Part shown: piece by piece, positions 17,475 through 27,350 of the stretch
Numbering within the stretch: position 1 is the stretch's first letter
Layout of the letters: every line of letters begins with the position of its first letter
NCBI GenBank assembly: GCA_029268205.1
Contig: JAJUGK010000007.1
Coordinates: 1 to 37,310, forward strand
Direction: 5' to 3'
Origin: Nocardioidaceae bacterium
GTDB lineage: Bacteria; Actinomycetota; Actinomycetes; Propionibacteriales; Nocardioidaceae
DNA length: 37,310 nt
Program-made: the position numbers and the translations under genes
The notes under the pieces: model-generated
What the model was told of the DNA's origin: nothing
Seen by the model: the letters and a program-made list of their open reading frames with translations, nothing else
Databases searched by the model: none

Positions 17475-18691
17475 CAGGTGGTGACCTCCGTGGTGGGGAC
17501 TGGAGCGGGGCGGGAGCCCGACGCCGAGGGCACCACCCAGGTGAGCAAGGCTCCCACGACTCCGGCGGCCCAGACGACGAAATAGCTCGCGGACGCGCCG
17601 TGGCGGTCGACGACCGTGCCGACGAGCGCAGCGGCGGGCGCGATCCCGACGGCCATGCCGGCGTGCACCACGGCCAGCCCCTCGGTCAGACGCGCGGCCG
17701 GCACCTGCTCGGCGACCAGCGCGGTCATGCTGATCAGCGTCGGCGAGATGGCGAAGCCCGCGAGCAGGAGGACGGGCGCGAGGACGGTCAGCGAACCGAT
17801 GAACGGCAGCACCACCAGCGATACCGCGAGGAGCGCCGCGGCGACTCGGAACCGGACCAGGCTGCCCGACCGCCAGCTGATCGCGCCGTACGCGACCCCG
17901 GCCAGCAACGAACCGGTGGCATAGATCCCCAGCAGTGGGCCGGCCCAGACCGGCTTGCCCTGCTCCTCCGCGAAGGCGACGGTGGCGACCTCGGCGCCGC
18001 CGAACACGCCGCCGAGCATCGCCGAGCAGCCGACGAGCACTGTGAGGAGCGCCCACGGCATGGGTGCCCGCGGCTCGCCGCCGCGGTGGGACGGTCGGGT
18101 GGGCGGCTCGGTCCGGCGCTGTGCCGCGAGGGCCAGGCCGCCGAGCAGACCGCAGGTGGCCGCGGTCACGAGACCCGCGGCGGGGTGGACGCTGGTCGCG
18201 AGGACGGTGACGATGATCGGACCGGTGATGAAGACCATCTCGTCCATCACCGCCTCGTAGGAGAAGGCCGTGTGCAGCTTCGGGTCCGAGCCCAGCAGGT
18301 GCACCCAGCGGGCGCGCACGCACGAGCCGATCTGGGGCATCGTCGCCCCGGACAGGACGGCCAGCAGGTGGGGCACGGGTGCACCGAACCCCTCCTGCAC
18401 GGCCCAGATGGTGCCGCCGAGGCTCGCGGCGGAGACGGTGACCATCACCGGCAGCACCCGGCCCTGGCCGAAGCGGTCGATGAGCCGACCGCTGAGGATC
18501 GCCAGCGCCGCGTTGCCCAGGACGTACGCCGCGGACACGACCCCCGCCGAGCCGTACGACCCGGTCGCGTCCTCCACCAGGAGCACCAGGCCGAGGCTGA
18601 TCATCGAGATCGGGAGTCGTCCGATCAGGCCGGCCAGGGAGAACGGGAGTGCGCCGGGGCGACTCAGCACGGCGCGGTAGGAGGCGAGCAT
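17474..18691 (-). CDS. MFS transporter
   Basis: [30 protein letters not shown]... 12-TM pattern. The listed 1259-aa ORF is trimmed at ATG 18691 because upstream sequence is antisense to hemH and the IMPase. Confidence 0.88.
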   Translation of the reverse strand: MLASYRAVLSRPGALPFSLAGLIGRLPISMISLGLVLLVEDATGSYGSAGVVSAAYVLGNAALAILSGRLIDRFGQGRVLPVMVTVSAASLGGTIWAVQEGFGAPVPHLLAVLSGATMPQIGSCVRARWVHLLGSDPKLHTAFSYEAVMDEMVFITGPIIVTVLATSVHPAAGLVTAATCGLLGGLALAAQRRTEPPTRPSHRGGEPRAPMPWALLTVLVGCSAMLGGVFGGAEVATVAFAEEQGKPVWAGPLLGIYATGSLLAGVAYGAISWRSGSLVRFRVAAALLAVSLVVLPFIGSLTVLAPVLLLAGFAISPTLISMTALVAEQVPAARLTEGLAVVHAGMAVGIAPAAALVGTVVDRHGASASYFVVWAAGVVGALLTWVVPSASGSRPAPVPTTEVTT

Positions 18692-18766
18692 CGCCGCACA
18701 TCGTACGGCGCCCAGGGGGTGCCGAGCGCCGTCCGGACGCTGGTCCGACCTCCCTACGATGGCGGC

Positions 18767-19897
18767 ATGACTGCCACCCCCTGGGCGCCCTACGACGCGC
18801 TGCTGCTGGTGTCCTTCGGCGGACCCGAGAAGCCCGAGGACGTGGTGCCGTTCCTGCAGAACGTCACCTCCGGCAAGAACATCCCGGTCGAACGGCTCGA
18901 GGAGGTCGGGGAGCACTACTACGGCTTCGGTGGCAGGAGCCCGATCAACGACCAGAACCGCGCACTGATCGCCGCGGTCGAGCAGGACTTCGCCGCGCAC
19001 GGCATCGACCTGCCGGTCTACTGGGGCAACCGCAACTGGGACCCCTACCTCACCGACACCCTGCGGCGCATGGCCCACGACGGCGTGCGGCGCGTCGCGT
19101 GCTGGGTGACCAGCGCCTACTCCTCGTACTCCGGGTGTCGGCAGTACCGCGAGAACTTCGCCGATTCCGTGGCCGCCCTCGCGGCCGAGGGCGTCGAGGC
19201 GCCGCACCTGGACCGGTTGCGGCACTACTTCAACCACCCCGGCTTCGTCGAGGCGAACCTCGACGCCACCGCCGACGCGCTGCGCACCCTCGAGGAGCGG
19301 ACCGGCGCGGACGCCGCGGCGGCGGCCCGGCTCGTCTTCGTCACCCACTCGATCCCCGACGCCATGGAGGACGCGAGCGGGGCCTCGCCGGCCGAGGGGC
19401 TCCCGGGCGGTGCCTACACGCGCCAGCACCGGGATCTGGCTGCGATCATCGTGGCCGGGATCGCCGAGCGCACCGGCCGTACGCACGACCACGACCTGGT
19501 CTTCTGCTCCCGCTCGGGCCCCCCGCAGGTGCCGTGGCTCGAGCCCGACGTCAACGACCACCTCGCCGCCCTGGCCGGAGACGGTGTGCCGGCGGTCGTG
19601 CTGATCCCGATCGGGTTCGTCTCCGACCACATGGAGGTCATCTACGACCTCGACACCGAGGCCGCCGCCACCGCGGAGGGACTCGGTCTGCCGTTCGTGA
19701 GGGCGGCGACCGCCGGCACGCACCCCGCGTTCGTCCGGGTGGCCCGCGAACTGCTGCTCGAGCGGGCCGCCGCCGAGCGGGGCGAGGCGCCCGTACGCCC
19801 CGCGGTCGGCGACCTCTCGGCCTCGTGGGATGTCTGCCCGCCGCAGTGCTGTGCCAACCAGCGCGGCCCGCGACCGGCGCTGTGCGGGCGTGACTGA
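18767..19897 (+). CDS. hemH: Ferrochelatase / coproporphyrin ferrochelatase
   Basis: [104 protein letters not shown]. Confidence 0.95.
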   Translation: MTATPWAPYDALLLVSFGGPEKPEDVVPFLQNVTSGKNIPVERLEEVGEHYYGFGGRSPINDQNRALIAAVEQDFAAHGIDLPVYWGNRNWDPYLTDTLRRMAHDGVRRVACWVTSAYSSYSGCRQYRENFADSVAALAAEGVEAPHLDRLRHYFNHPGFVEANLDATADALRTLEERTGADAAAAARLVFVTHSIPDAMEDASGASPAEGLPGGAYTRQHRDLAAIIVAGIAERTGRTHDHDLVFCSRSGPPQVPWLEPDVNDHLAALAGDGVPAVVLIPIGFVSDHMEVIYDLDTEAAATAEGLGLPFVRAATAGTHPAFVRVARELLLERAAAERGEAPVRPAVGDLSASWDVCPPQCCANQRGPRPALCGRD

Positions 19898-19914
19898 GGC
19901 TGTGCGGGCGTGAC
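19879..19914. repeat. 16-bp direct repeat (20-bp period) across the hemH stop and IMPase start
   Basis: GCTGTGCGGGCGTGAC at 19879-19894 and 19899-19914. Confidence 0.85.
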
Positions 19915-20734
19915 GGAGACCGTTGCGCCGGATGCCGGCGTACTCAGGGACCTCGCCCGCGACGTCGCGCTCGAGGCCGCCGCGCTGGCGGCACGGATGC
20001 GGACTGAGGGCATCGGGGTGGCCGCGACGAAGAGCTCGGCCACCGACGTCGTGACCGAGGCCGACCGGGCCGTCGAGGAGCTGATCCGTGCACGGTTGCG
20101 GTCGGCCCGGCCCGAGGACGGGTTCCTCGGCGAGGAGAGCGGCGGAGCGGGGGAGCGCGGCACCGGCGTCACCTGGGTCGTCGACCCGATCGACGGCACG
20201 GTCAACTTCCTCTACGGCATCCCCGCGTACGCCGTGAGCATCGCCGCCGAGGTCGAGGGTCGGGTGCAGGCGGGTGTGGTCGTCGACATCGCCACCTCCG
20301 AGATCTGGTCGGCGGTACGCGGCGAGGGCTCCTTCCGGGGGGACCAGCGGCTCCGGATCCGCGACAGCGGGCCGCTGGGCCACTGGCTCGTGCGCACCGG
20401 CTTCGGGTACGCCGCCGATCTCCGCGCCGCGCAGGCCGTCGCGGTCACGCGGATGCTCCCGCAAGTGCGCGACATCCGCCGCATCGGCTCGTGCGCCCTC
20501 GACCTGTGCGCGATCGCTGCCGGCGAGTCCGATGCCTACGTCGAGGAGGGCGTCCACGACTGGGACCACGCCGCCGCCGGGCTCATCGCCGAGGAGGCCG
20601 GCGCGGCCTGCGAGGTGCTGCGCGGGGCATCCGGCGGCGACCTGCTCCTGGTGGCCCCGGCCGATCGGTTCGCCGAGTTCCGGACGCTGGTCCTCGACTG
20701 CGGATTCGCGGATCGGACGGAGCAGCAGGTCTAG
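19910..20734 (+). CDS. Inositol monophosphatase family protein
   Basis: TDVVTEADRAVEELI, FLGEESG, WVVDPIDGTVNFLYGIPAYAVSIA, VEEGVHDWDHAAAGLIAEEAGA. GTG start. Confidence 0.92.
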   Translation: MTETVAPDAGVLRDLARDVALEAAALAARMRTEGIGVAATKSSATDVVTEADRAVEELIRARLRSARPEDGFLGEESGGAGERGTGVTWVVDPIDGTVNFLYGIPAYAVSIAAEVEGRVQAGVVVDIATSEIWSAVRGEGSFRGDQRLRIRDSGPLGHWLVRTGFGYAADLRAAQAVAVTRMLPQVRDIRRIGSCALDLCAIAAGESDAYVEEGVHDWDHAAAGLIAEEAGAACEVLRGASGGDLLLVAPADRFAEFRTLVLDCGFADRTEQQV

Positions 20735-21246
20735 TCGTCGGGCTTGTGCTCGAGCAGGTGCAGCAGGGGCACGCCGATCTTGCGCTTGGCCCGCGAGGTC
20801 CAGTCGAGGTGGAAGAACTCCGCGACCAGGTGCGGGCGGGTCAGCACGATCGCCTCGCGCGCGTCGACCCGCTGGACCGTGGTGGCCAGCGCGTCCACGG
20901 GGTCGATGCTGACCAGCTCGCCGTGCACCTCGAAGGACCCGGCGTGGTCCGCGCCGGCGGTCCGGAGACGGTCGAGGGTGGTGGCCAGCGCCGCCCGGCT
21001 CTCGGCGAGCAGCTCGGCCTGCAGGCGTTCGAGGTCGTCGTCGGGCAGGACCAGCCCCGGGACCGTGACGACCTCGCCGGCCGCCAACGAGCCCAACGAG
21101 GCCTCGATCCGGGTCGCGGCGTCCTCGACCGGCATCAGCACGTGGTAGGTCAACGGCTCGTCGAGCTCCGCATGCAGCGCTCGGACCTGGGCCGCGTCCG
21201 GGGGCGTGAGCGGCTTCTCGACGAGCAGGACGACGGTGTAGGTCAT
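20731..21246 (-). CDS. Conserved hypothetical protein (172-codon ORF)
   Basis: MTYTVVLLVEKPLTPPDAAQVRALHAELDEPLTYHVLMPVEDAATRIEAS... Codon bias and gene order support coding. No confident family assignment. Confidence 0.75.
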   Translation of the reverse strand: MTYTVVLLVEKPLTPPDAAQVRALHAELDEPLTYHVLMPVEDAATRIEASLGSLAAGEVVTVPGLVLPDDDLERLQAELLAESRAALATTLDRLRTAGADHAGSFEVHGELVSIDPVDALATTVQRVDAREAIVLTRPHLVAEFFHLDWTSRAKRKIGVPLLHLLEHKPDD

Positions 21247-21275
21247 GGGCCACCTCCGTGCCGGGTGCCCCGAGG

Positions 21276-22385
21276 TTACCCCCGGCCGCGGCTGGCGCCC
21301 AGCACCTCCGCGAGGTCGTAGTTCACCGGCTCCTCCAGCTGGTCGTAGCCGCACGACTCGGGATCGCGGTCGGGCCGCCAGCGCTTGAACTGCGCGGTGT
21401 GCCGGAAGCGCGTGCCCTCCATGTGGTCGTACCCGACCTCGAGCACCCGTTCGGGACGCAGCGGTACGAACGACAGGTCCTTGCCCGCGCTCCAGCGCGA
21501 CTGGGTGCCCGGGATGCGCGAGGGGTTGGCGATCATCTGGTCGGCCCACTCCGCCCACGGGTGGTCCTCCACCCCGGTCTCGAGCTCCCGCAGCTCCTCC
21601 AGCAGCTCCGCGCGTCGCTTGGCGGTGAACGACGCAGCGACCCCGACGTGCTGGAGCTCCCCGTCGGCGTACAACCCCAGCAGCAACGAGCCGAGCAACG
21701 GCTTCTGTGGCGTCGAGGTCTTGTGCAGCCGGTAGCCGGCGACCACCACGTCGGCGGTGCGCTCGTGCTTGACCTTGATCATCGCCCGGGCTCCCGGCTG
21801 GTAGGCGGCCCCCAACGGCTTGGCGATCACCCCGTCGAGCCCGGCCCCCTCGAACTGGTCGAGCCAGGTCTGGGCCAGGTCGCGGTCGGTCGTCGTGCGG
21901 GTGAGGTATGTCGGTCCGCGGCCGCCGACGAGGTGGCCGAGCGCCTCCTCGAGCCGAGCGCGCCGCTCGGCGAACGGGAGCCGGGTGAGGTCCTCGTCGT
22001 CGAGGGCGAGCAGGTCGAAGGCGACGTACCCGGCCGGGGTCTCCTCGGCGAGCTTGGCGATCCGCGAGGCGGCCGGGTGGATGCGCTCCTGGAGCACCTC
22101 GAACTGCAGCCGCTCGCCGATCGCGACGAACAGCTCGCCGTCGAGCACGCACCGCTCGGGCAGCTGCTCCTTGAACGCCGCGACCATCTCCGGGAAGTAG
22201 CGCGTCAGGGGCTTGGTGTTGCGGCTGGCCAGCTCCACCTCGTCGCCGTCGCGGAACACCACGCACCGGAACCCGTCCCACTTGGGCTCGAACGACAGGC
22301 CGTCGTCGAACCTCGCCGGGTCGGGGATCGCCTTCATCGACTTGGCGAGCATCGGCTGGACCGGGGGCATGACGGGCAGCTGCAT
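21276..22385 (-). CDS. ligC: ATP-dependent DNA ligase (LigC-like)
   Basis: FEPKWDGFRCVVFRDGDEVELASRN (KWDG nucleotidyltransferase motif), CVLDGELFV, GLDGVIAKPLGAAY, AMIKVKHERTADVVVAGYR, VGYDHMEGTRFRHTAQFKRWRPD. Confidence 0.92.
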   Translation of the reverse strand: MQLPVMPPVQPMLAKSMKAIPDPARFDDGLSFEPKWDGFRCVVFRDGDEVELASRNTKPLTRYFPEMVAAFKEQLPERCVLDGELFVAIGERLQFEVLQERIHPAASRIAKLAEETPAGYVAFDLLALDDEDLTRLPFAERRARLEEALGHLVGGRGPTYLTRTTTDRDLAQTWLDQFEGAGLDGVIAKPLGAAYQPGARAMIKVKHERTADVVVAGYRLHKTSTPQKPLLGSLLLGLYADGELQHVGVAASFTAKRRAELLEELRELETGVEDHPWAEWADQMIANPSRIPGTQSRWSAGKDLSFVPLRPERVLEVGYDHMEGTRFRHTAQFKRWRPDRDPESCGYDQLEEPVNYDLAEVLGASRGRG

Positions 22386-22486
22386 GGACTCACTATGCCG
22401 CGTGTGCCGACCGCGGCTCGCAGAGCGGCCGGACCCGGGCGGGTTGTGGTAGGGATGGTCCACCGTGTGACCGAGCCTGGGGGTGG

Positions 22487-23848
22487 GTGTTGCGACGTCG
22501 GATGGTGGCGCCGGTCCTCTTCGTGGCGATGCTGCTGGTCGCAGCGCCGACCCTGGTACCGCTCGAGCGCGCCGAGGCCGCCACGGGCCCCAAGGTCTGC
22601 ACCCTGCCGGCGGCGTCGGGCTCGTTCGGCAGGGCAGCTCCCGCCCGGCAGAACCTCGATGCCCGGCGGTTGCGCGCTGCGGTCGACATGCTCAGCACCC
22701 GGGTCCGTCTCTCGGTGAAGGTCTTCCGGCACAAGTGCCTGGTCGCCTCCAGTCGGATCGAGCCGGTGACCGCGAGCGTGCCCAACAACGCCTGGAGCGT
22801 CACCAAGTCGGTCACGTCCCTGCTGACGGGGATCGCGGTGGCGGACGGCAAGCTCCGGCTCAGCGACCCGATCGGCCGCCACCTGCCCCGCGGTCCCGGC
22901 TGGGGCGATGCGGAACACCGCGCCATCACGGTGCGTCAGCTGCTGACCCAGACCAGCGGTGCTCGGCAAGCGATCCTGGCCGAGGCGGCGAGCCTGGCGG
23001 TCGACCCGAACCTCGCCCGGCAGGCACTGGCCCAGCCGCTGGAGCATCGGCCCGGGACGACGTTCCAGTACGGCCAGCTCGGGCCGGCGCTGCTGGCCTT
23101 CGTCGTGCAACGCGCCGTGGGTCAGGACCTGGTCGAGTACGCCCAGCGGCGGCTCTTCACGCCGATCGGGATCCGACGCGGGAGCTACTTCTGGCTGCGG
23201 GACCGGTCGGGCCTGGCCTACGGCTACAGCAACCTCTTCCTGACCCCCGACCAGCTCGCCCGCCTGGGCCTGCTGATGAGCAACCGGGGGCGCTGGCGGG
23301 GCAAGCAGGTCGTGCCCGCCGCGTACGTCCGGCGGGTCGGTCGACCCAGCCGCGCCAACGGCTGCTATGGCCTGCTCTTCTGGACCAACCGGGGCAAGCC
23401 GTGCACCGGCGCCGACATCCCCGGCGCACACACCGTGAAGCGGCGCGCCGTCCCCTCCGCACCGGTCGACGCCTACCAGATGAACGGCACCGGCGGTCAG
23501 ATCGTGATGATGATCCCGAGCCTGGACATGACGGTGGTGACCACGGGCTATTTCGGGAGCCTGGCGCTCGACCCGTCGGTGCTCCTGGGCGCCGTGCCCG
23601 ACGAGATGCAGTGGACCTTCTTCCGGATGCTCATGTCGGCGGTCGAGGACGTCGACGTGCCCGATCCGGGCCCCTACCGCGGCGATCCGATCTCGCTCGA
23701 CCTCAACCCCATGAACTTCCTCGACCCGCGGGTCCTGCTGACCAACCTGGTGACGAACCCGCACTGCAACATCGTGTTCTGCGACGGCACCGTTCCCCTC
23801 CGCGGGCTGCTGCAGAACCTGCAGGCGCTGCCGGGCCTCCTGCCGTAG
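22487..23848 (+). CDS. Secreted serine hydrolase (beta-lactamase / class C-like)
   Basis: Signal peptide; SVTKSVTSLLTGIAVADGKLRLSDPIGRHLP (SxxK), ITVRQLLTQTSG, FQYGQLGPALLAFVV. Start ambiguous (GTG 22487 or ATG 22502). Confidence 0.87.
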   Translation: MLRRRMVAPVLFVAMLLVAAPTLVPLERAEAATGPKVCTLPAASGSFGRAAPARQNLDARRLRAAVDMLSTRVRLSVKVFRHKCLVASSRIEPVTASVPNNAWSVTKSVTSLLTGIAVADGKLRLSDPIGRHLPRGPGWGDAEHRAITVRQLLTQTSGARQAILAEAASLAVDPNLARQALAQPLEHRPGTTFQYGQLGPALLAFVVQRAVGQDLVEYAQRRLFTPIGIRRGSYFWLRDRSGLAYGYSNLFLTPDQLARLGLLMSNRGRWRGKQVVPAAYVRRVGRPSRANGCYGLLFWTNRGKPCTGADIPGAHTVKRRAVPSAPVDAYQMNGTGGQIVMMIPSLDMTVVTTGYFGSLALDPSVLLGAVPDEMQWTFFRMLMSAVEDVDVPDPGPYRGDPISLDLNPMNFLDPRVLLTNLVTNPHCNIVFCDGTVPLRGLLQNLQALPGLLP

Positions 23849-23878
23849 CTGCCCGGATCGCGGGCTAGGTTGAGGGGC

Positions 23879-24646
23879 ATGTCAGCGCTGCGCGAGGTGG
23901 TCGCCACCCGCTACGTCACCCCGCTGCGGGAGGGCGGTTCGCTGCCCGGCATCGTCGAGGGCGACGACCTCGGCACCTACGTGTGCAAGTTCCGCGGGGC
24001 GGGGCAGGGGCCGCGGGTCCTGGTCGCGGAGGTGATCGTCTCGGGGCTGGCCCGCCGCTTGGAGATCCCCACCCCCGAGCTGGTGCGGATCCGGCTCGAC
24101 GAGCCGATCGCCCGCTACGAGGCCGACGAGGAGGTGCAGGACCTGCTGCACGCGAGCCTCGGCGACAACCTCGGCGTGGACTTCCTGCCCGGATCGTTCG
24201 GCTTCGACGCCTCGTGCGAGCCCGACCCCGAGGTCGCCGGCCGCGTGCTGTGGCTCGACGGTCTGGTCGCCAACGTCGACCGCTCCTGGCGCAACCCCAA
24301 CCTGCTGATCTGGCACGGGGACCTGTGGGCGATCGACCACGGTGCGTGCCTGTACTTCCACCACGCCTGGGCCGGGGGACCCCCCTCGGTCTCCGGTGCC
24401 GCCGACCGTTTCGCCGCCCAGCCCTACGACACCAGCGACCACGTGCTCGCGGCGTACGCCGACAAGGTCGCCGCCGTCGACGCCGGTTGCCGCGAGGCGC
24501 TCGGGGGCACGACGCTCGAGGAGGTCGTGGCCGAGGTGCCGGACGTGTGGCTGGGCGACGACCCGGCGGTGGACCGGGCGGCGTACGTCGCCTTCCTCCG
24601 CGCCCGGCTCGGCGGCGACCAGTGGGTGCCGGGGGAGCGCGCGTGA
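23879..24646 (+). CDS. HipA-like kinase family protein
   Basis: GTYVCKFRGAGQGPRVLVAEVIVSGLARRLEIPTPELV; catalytic region LDGLVANVDRSWRNPNLLIWHGDLWAIDHGACLYFHHAW (DRxxxNxN ... IDHG). Confidence 0.82.
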   Translation: MSALREVVATRYVTPLREGGSLPGIVEGDDLGTYVCKFRGAGQGPRVLVAEVIVSGLARRLEIPTPELVRIRLDEPIARYEADEEVQDLLHASLGDNLGVDFLPGSFGFDASCEPDPEVAGRVLWLDGLVANVDRSWRNPNLLIWHGDLWAIDHGACLYFHHAWAGGPPSVSGAADRFAAQPYDTSDHVLAAYADKVAAVDAGCREALGGTTLEEVVAEVPDVWLGDDPAVDRAAYVAFLRARLGGDQWVPGERA

Positions 24647-25047
24647 CCGGGCTGGAGCGCGACGTGCGCGCGGCGGTGCCCTACCAGTACGTCGTCCTGC
24701 GCTGCGTACCGCGGGTGGACCGGGAGGAGTTCCTCAACGTCGGGGTCGCGGTGTACTGCCAGGCCACCGATTACCTCGACGCCGCCGGTCACCTCGACCG
24801 CGACCGGCTACGGGCGCTCGACCCCGCGCTCGACCTCGACCGGCTCGCGGTGGCGCTCGACGCCGTGCGCGCGGTCTGCCGGGGTGAGGCCGCGGCCGGC
24901 GCCGCCGGGCGTACCGACCTCGGCACCCGGTTCGGGTTCGTGAAGGCCCCCCGCAGCACGATCCTGCAGCCGGGCCCGGTGCACGGCGGTCTCACCACCG
25001 ACCCGGGCCGGCAGCTGGAGCACCTGCTGGACCGGCTGGTGCGTTAG
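24643..25047 (+). CDS. DUF3037 family protein, translationally coupled to the HipA-like kinase
   Basis: [37 protein letters not shown] is DUF3037-like. GTGA overlap with the upstream stop. Confidence 0.8.
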   Translation: MTGLERDVRAAVPYQYVVLRCVPRVDREEFLNVGVAVYCQATDYLDAAGHLDRDRLRALDPALDLDRLAVALDAVRAVCRGEAAAGAAGRTDLGTRFGFVKAPRSTILQPGPVHGGLTTDPGRQLEHLLDRLVR

Positions 25048-26447
25048 AGGTTGATCATGTGGCCGGCGATGCCCTCGACGGCCTCCTTCACCGACTCCGA
25101 CAGCGTCGGGTGGGCGAAGATGTTGCGCGCGACCTCGTCGGCGGTGAGGTCCCAGCGCTGGGCGAGGGTGAGCACCGGCAGCAGCTCGGTCACGTCGGGG
25201 CCGATCATGTGGGCGCCGATGATCTCGTTGTATTTCGCGTCGGCGACGACCTTGACGAAGCCGGACTCGTCGCCGAGCCCCTTGGCCTTGCCGTTGGCCA
25301 TGAAGGGGAACTTCGCGACCTTCACGTCGTAGCCCAACTCCCGCGCCTGCTCCTCGGAGTAGCCGAAGGAGGCGATCTGGGGCTGGCAGTAGGTCGCCCG
25401 CGGGATCATGTCGAAGTCGATCTCCATCGTCTCGGCACCGGCGATGGTCTCGGCGGCGACGACCCCCATCGCCTCGGCGGTGTGGGCGAGCATCAACTTG
25501 CCCGTGCAGTCGCCGATCGCGTAGACGCCCTCGACGCTGGTCCGGCCGCGCTCGTCGACGGCGATCGCGCCGCGGTCGGTCATCTCGACACCGAGGTTCT
25601 CCAGGCCGTAGCCCTCGACGCGCGGGGCGAACCCGATCGCCTGCAGCACCTTGTCGGTCTCGATGACCTCGGACTCGCCGTTCTTGGAGACGGTGACCTT
25701 GACCTTGTCGCCGGAGTCGTCGATCGACTCGACCTTGGTCGACAGGCGGACGTCGATGCCGAGCTTCTTGTAGTGCTTGAGCAGCTCCTTGGAGACCTCG
25801 GCGTCCTCGGTGGGGACCATCCGGTCGAGGAACTCCACGATCGTCACGTCGACGCCGAAGTTCTTCATCACGTAGGCGAACTCGACGCCGATGGCGCCGG
25901 AGCCGGCGATGACGATGGAGCCGGGCAGCTGGTCGGTGAGGATCTGCTCCTCGTAGGTCACGACCCGCTCGGAGAGCTCGGTGCCGGGGATGAGCCGGGT
26001 GGTGGCGCCCGCGGCGATGATCATCGTGTCGCAGGTGACGGTGGAGGTGTTGCCGTCGGCGTCCTTGACGTCGATCGAGGTCGGGCTGGTGATGGTGCCC
26101 CAGCCGTGGACCTCGGTGATCTTGTTCTTCTTCATCAGGAAGTGGACGCCCTTGACGATCGACTCCGAGACCGTGCGGCTGCGGGCGTGCGTGGGCGCGA
26201 ACTCCATGGCCGCGTCGCCGGTGATGCCGAACTTGTCCTTCTCGTGCTGCAGCACGTGCGCGAGCTCGGCGTTGCGCAGCAGGGCCTTCGACGGGATGCA
26301 GCCGACGTTGAGGCAGACCCCGCCCCAGTACTTCTCCTCCACGACCGCGACCTTCTTGCCCAACTGGGAGGCGCGGATGGCGGCGACGTACCCACCGGGG
26401 CCGGCACCGAGGACAACGACGTCGAAGTGGTTGCTCTGCTCGCTCAC
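25044..26447 (-). CDS. lpdA: Dihydrolipoyl dehydrogenase
   Basis: [115 protein letters not shown]. Confidence 0.97.
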   Translation of the reverse strand: MSEQSNHFDVVVLGAGPGGYVAAIRASQLGKKVAVVEEKYWGGVCLNVGCIPSKALLRNAELAHVLQHEKDKFGITGDAAMEFAPTHARSRTVSESIVKGVHFLMKKNKITEVHGWGTITSPTSIDVKDADGNTSTVTCDTMIIAAGATTRLIPGTELSERVVTYEEQILTDQLPGSIVIAGSGAIGVEFAYVMKNFGVDVTIVEFLDRMVPTEDAEVSKELLKHYKKLGIDVRLSTKVESIDDSGDKVKVTVSKNGESEVIETDKVLQAIGFAPRVEGYGLENLGVEMTDRGAIAVDERGRTSVEGVYAIGDCTGKLMLAHTAEAMGVVAAETIAGAETMEIDFDMIPRATYCQPQIASFGYSEEQARELGYDVKVAKFPFMANGKAKGLGDESGFVKVVADAKYNEIIGAHMIGPDVTELLPVLTLAQRWDLTADEVARNIFAHPTLSESVKEAVEGIAGHMINL

Positions 26448-26518
26448 GGGGACCAACCTACCCGTCCGGGCGCGGCCCGAAGCGGGCAGGTTGGCCACCG
26501 TGGCGGCTCGGCGGTCGA

Positions 26519-27262
26519 TCAGACGGGGACGAGCTCGACCGCACCCACGGCGTAGCGCGCCAGCACCGTCCGGGCGACCTCCGGGTGGGCACCGAGCGGC
26601 TCGGAGACCGCGACCGCACCGGCCTCGAGCGCGAGCTCGGTGACCCGGTCGGGGAGGAAGCCGGGCGCCAGGAACAGCGACCCGACCGCGATGTGGCGGC
26701 GGCCCTCGGCGCGGAACTGCCGGACGGCCTCGCCGGCCGCCGGCGGGGCGCTCGCGGCGAACGCCGCGACCACGGGCAGCTTGTGGTGGGTGCCCCAGAC
26801 GCGGGCGAGCCGGGCGACGGCCTGGTTGGCCACCGAGTCCGACGAACCCGCGGCGGCGAGCACGAGGGCGTCGAGCTCCCGGACCCGTTGCGCCTTCAGC
26901 GCGGTGCGCAGCCGCTCGTCGAGCACCTCGAGGAAGACGTTCTCCAGACCCAGGATCTTGGTAGCGCGCAGCTGCAGACCGGGGTGTCGGGCGCCGGCGG
27001 CCTCGACGGCGGCCGGGACGTCGACCTGGGCGTGGTAGGCGTTGTTGAGCAGCAGCGGCACCACGACGATCTCGTCGTAGCCGGCCTTGACCAGCTTGTC
27101 GACGACCTTCTCGAAGGACGGCTTCGACAGCTCCAGGAACGCCGGCTCGATGCGCAGGTCCGGTCGCATCGCGCGGACCTGGTCCACGAGGGCGGTGATG
27201 GTGGCGGCAGACCGGGGATCGCGACTCCCGTGGGCGAGAGCGACGAGTGCGGGTGCGGTCAT
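26519..27262 (-). CDS. Sirohydrochlorin chelatase (CbiX/SirB family)
   Basis: [66 protein letters not shown]. CbiX family, in a sulfate-assimilation cluster. Confidence 0.9.
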   Translation of the reverse strand: MTAPALVALAHGSRDPRSAATITALVDQVRAMRPDLRIEPAFLELSKPSFEKVVDKLVKAGYDEIVVVPLLLNNAYHAQVDVPAAVEAAGARHPGLQLRATKILGLENVFLEVLDERLRTALKAQRVRELDALVLAAAGSSDSVANQAVARLARVWGTHHKLPVVAAFAASAPPAAGEAVRQFRAEGRRHIAVGSLFLAPGFLPDRVTELALEAGAVAVSEPLGAHPEVARTVLARYAVGAVELVPV

Positions 27263-27350
27263 CGGTGGAGCCTCCCTTCGAGGCGGTTGGGGTGGTGCGG
27301 AGGGTGGGGGAACGGGGCGCGGGACGGGGCGGGGGTGGGGTGTGCGGCGG

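Noticed and set aside
18692-21253. N-terminal about 850 aa of the 1259-aa minus ORF (17474..21253)
   Set aside because: It is antisense to hemH and the IMPase; only the MFS part from ATG 18691 has protein-like composition.
25059-26555. Long plus-strand ORF (498 aa) antisense to lpdA
   Set aside because: Low-complexity D/L/V/G-rich mirror translation typical of high-GC antisense frames. The opposite strand clearly encodes dihydrolipoyl dehydrogenase.
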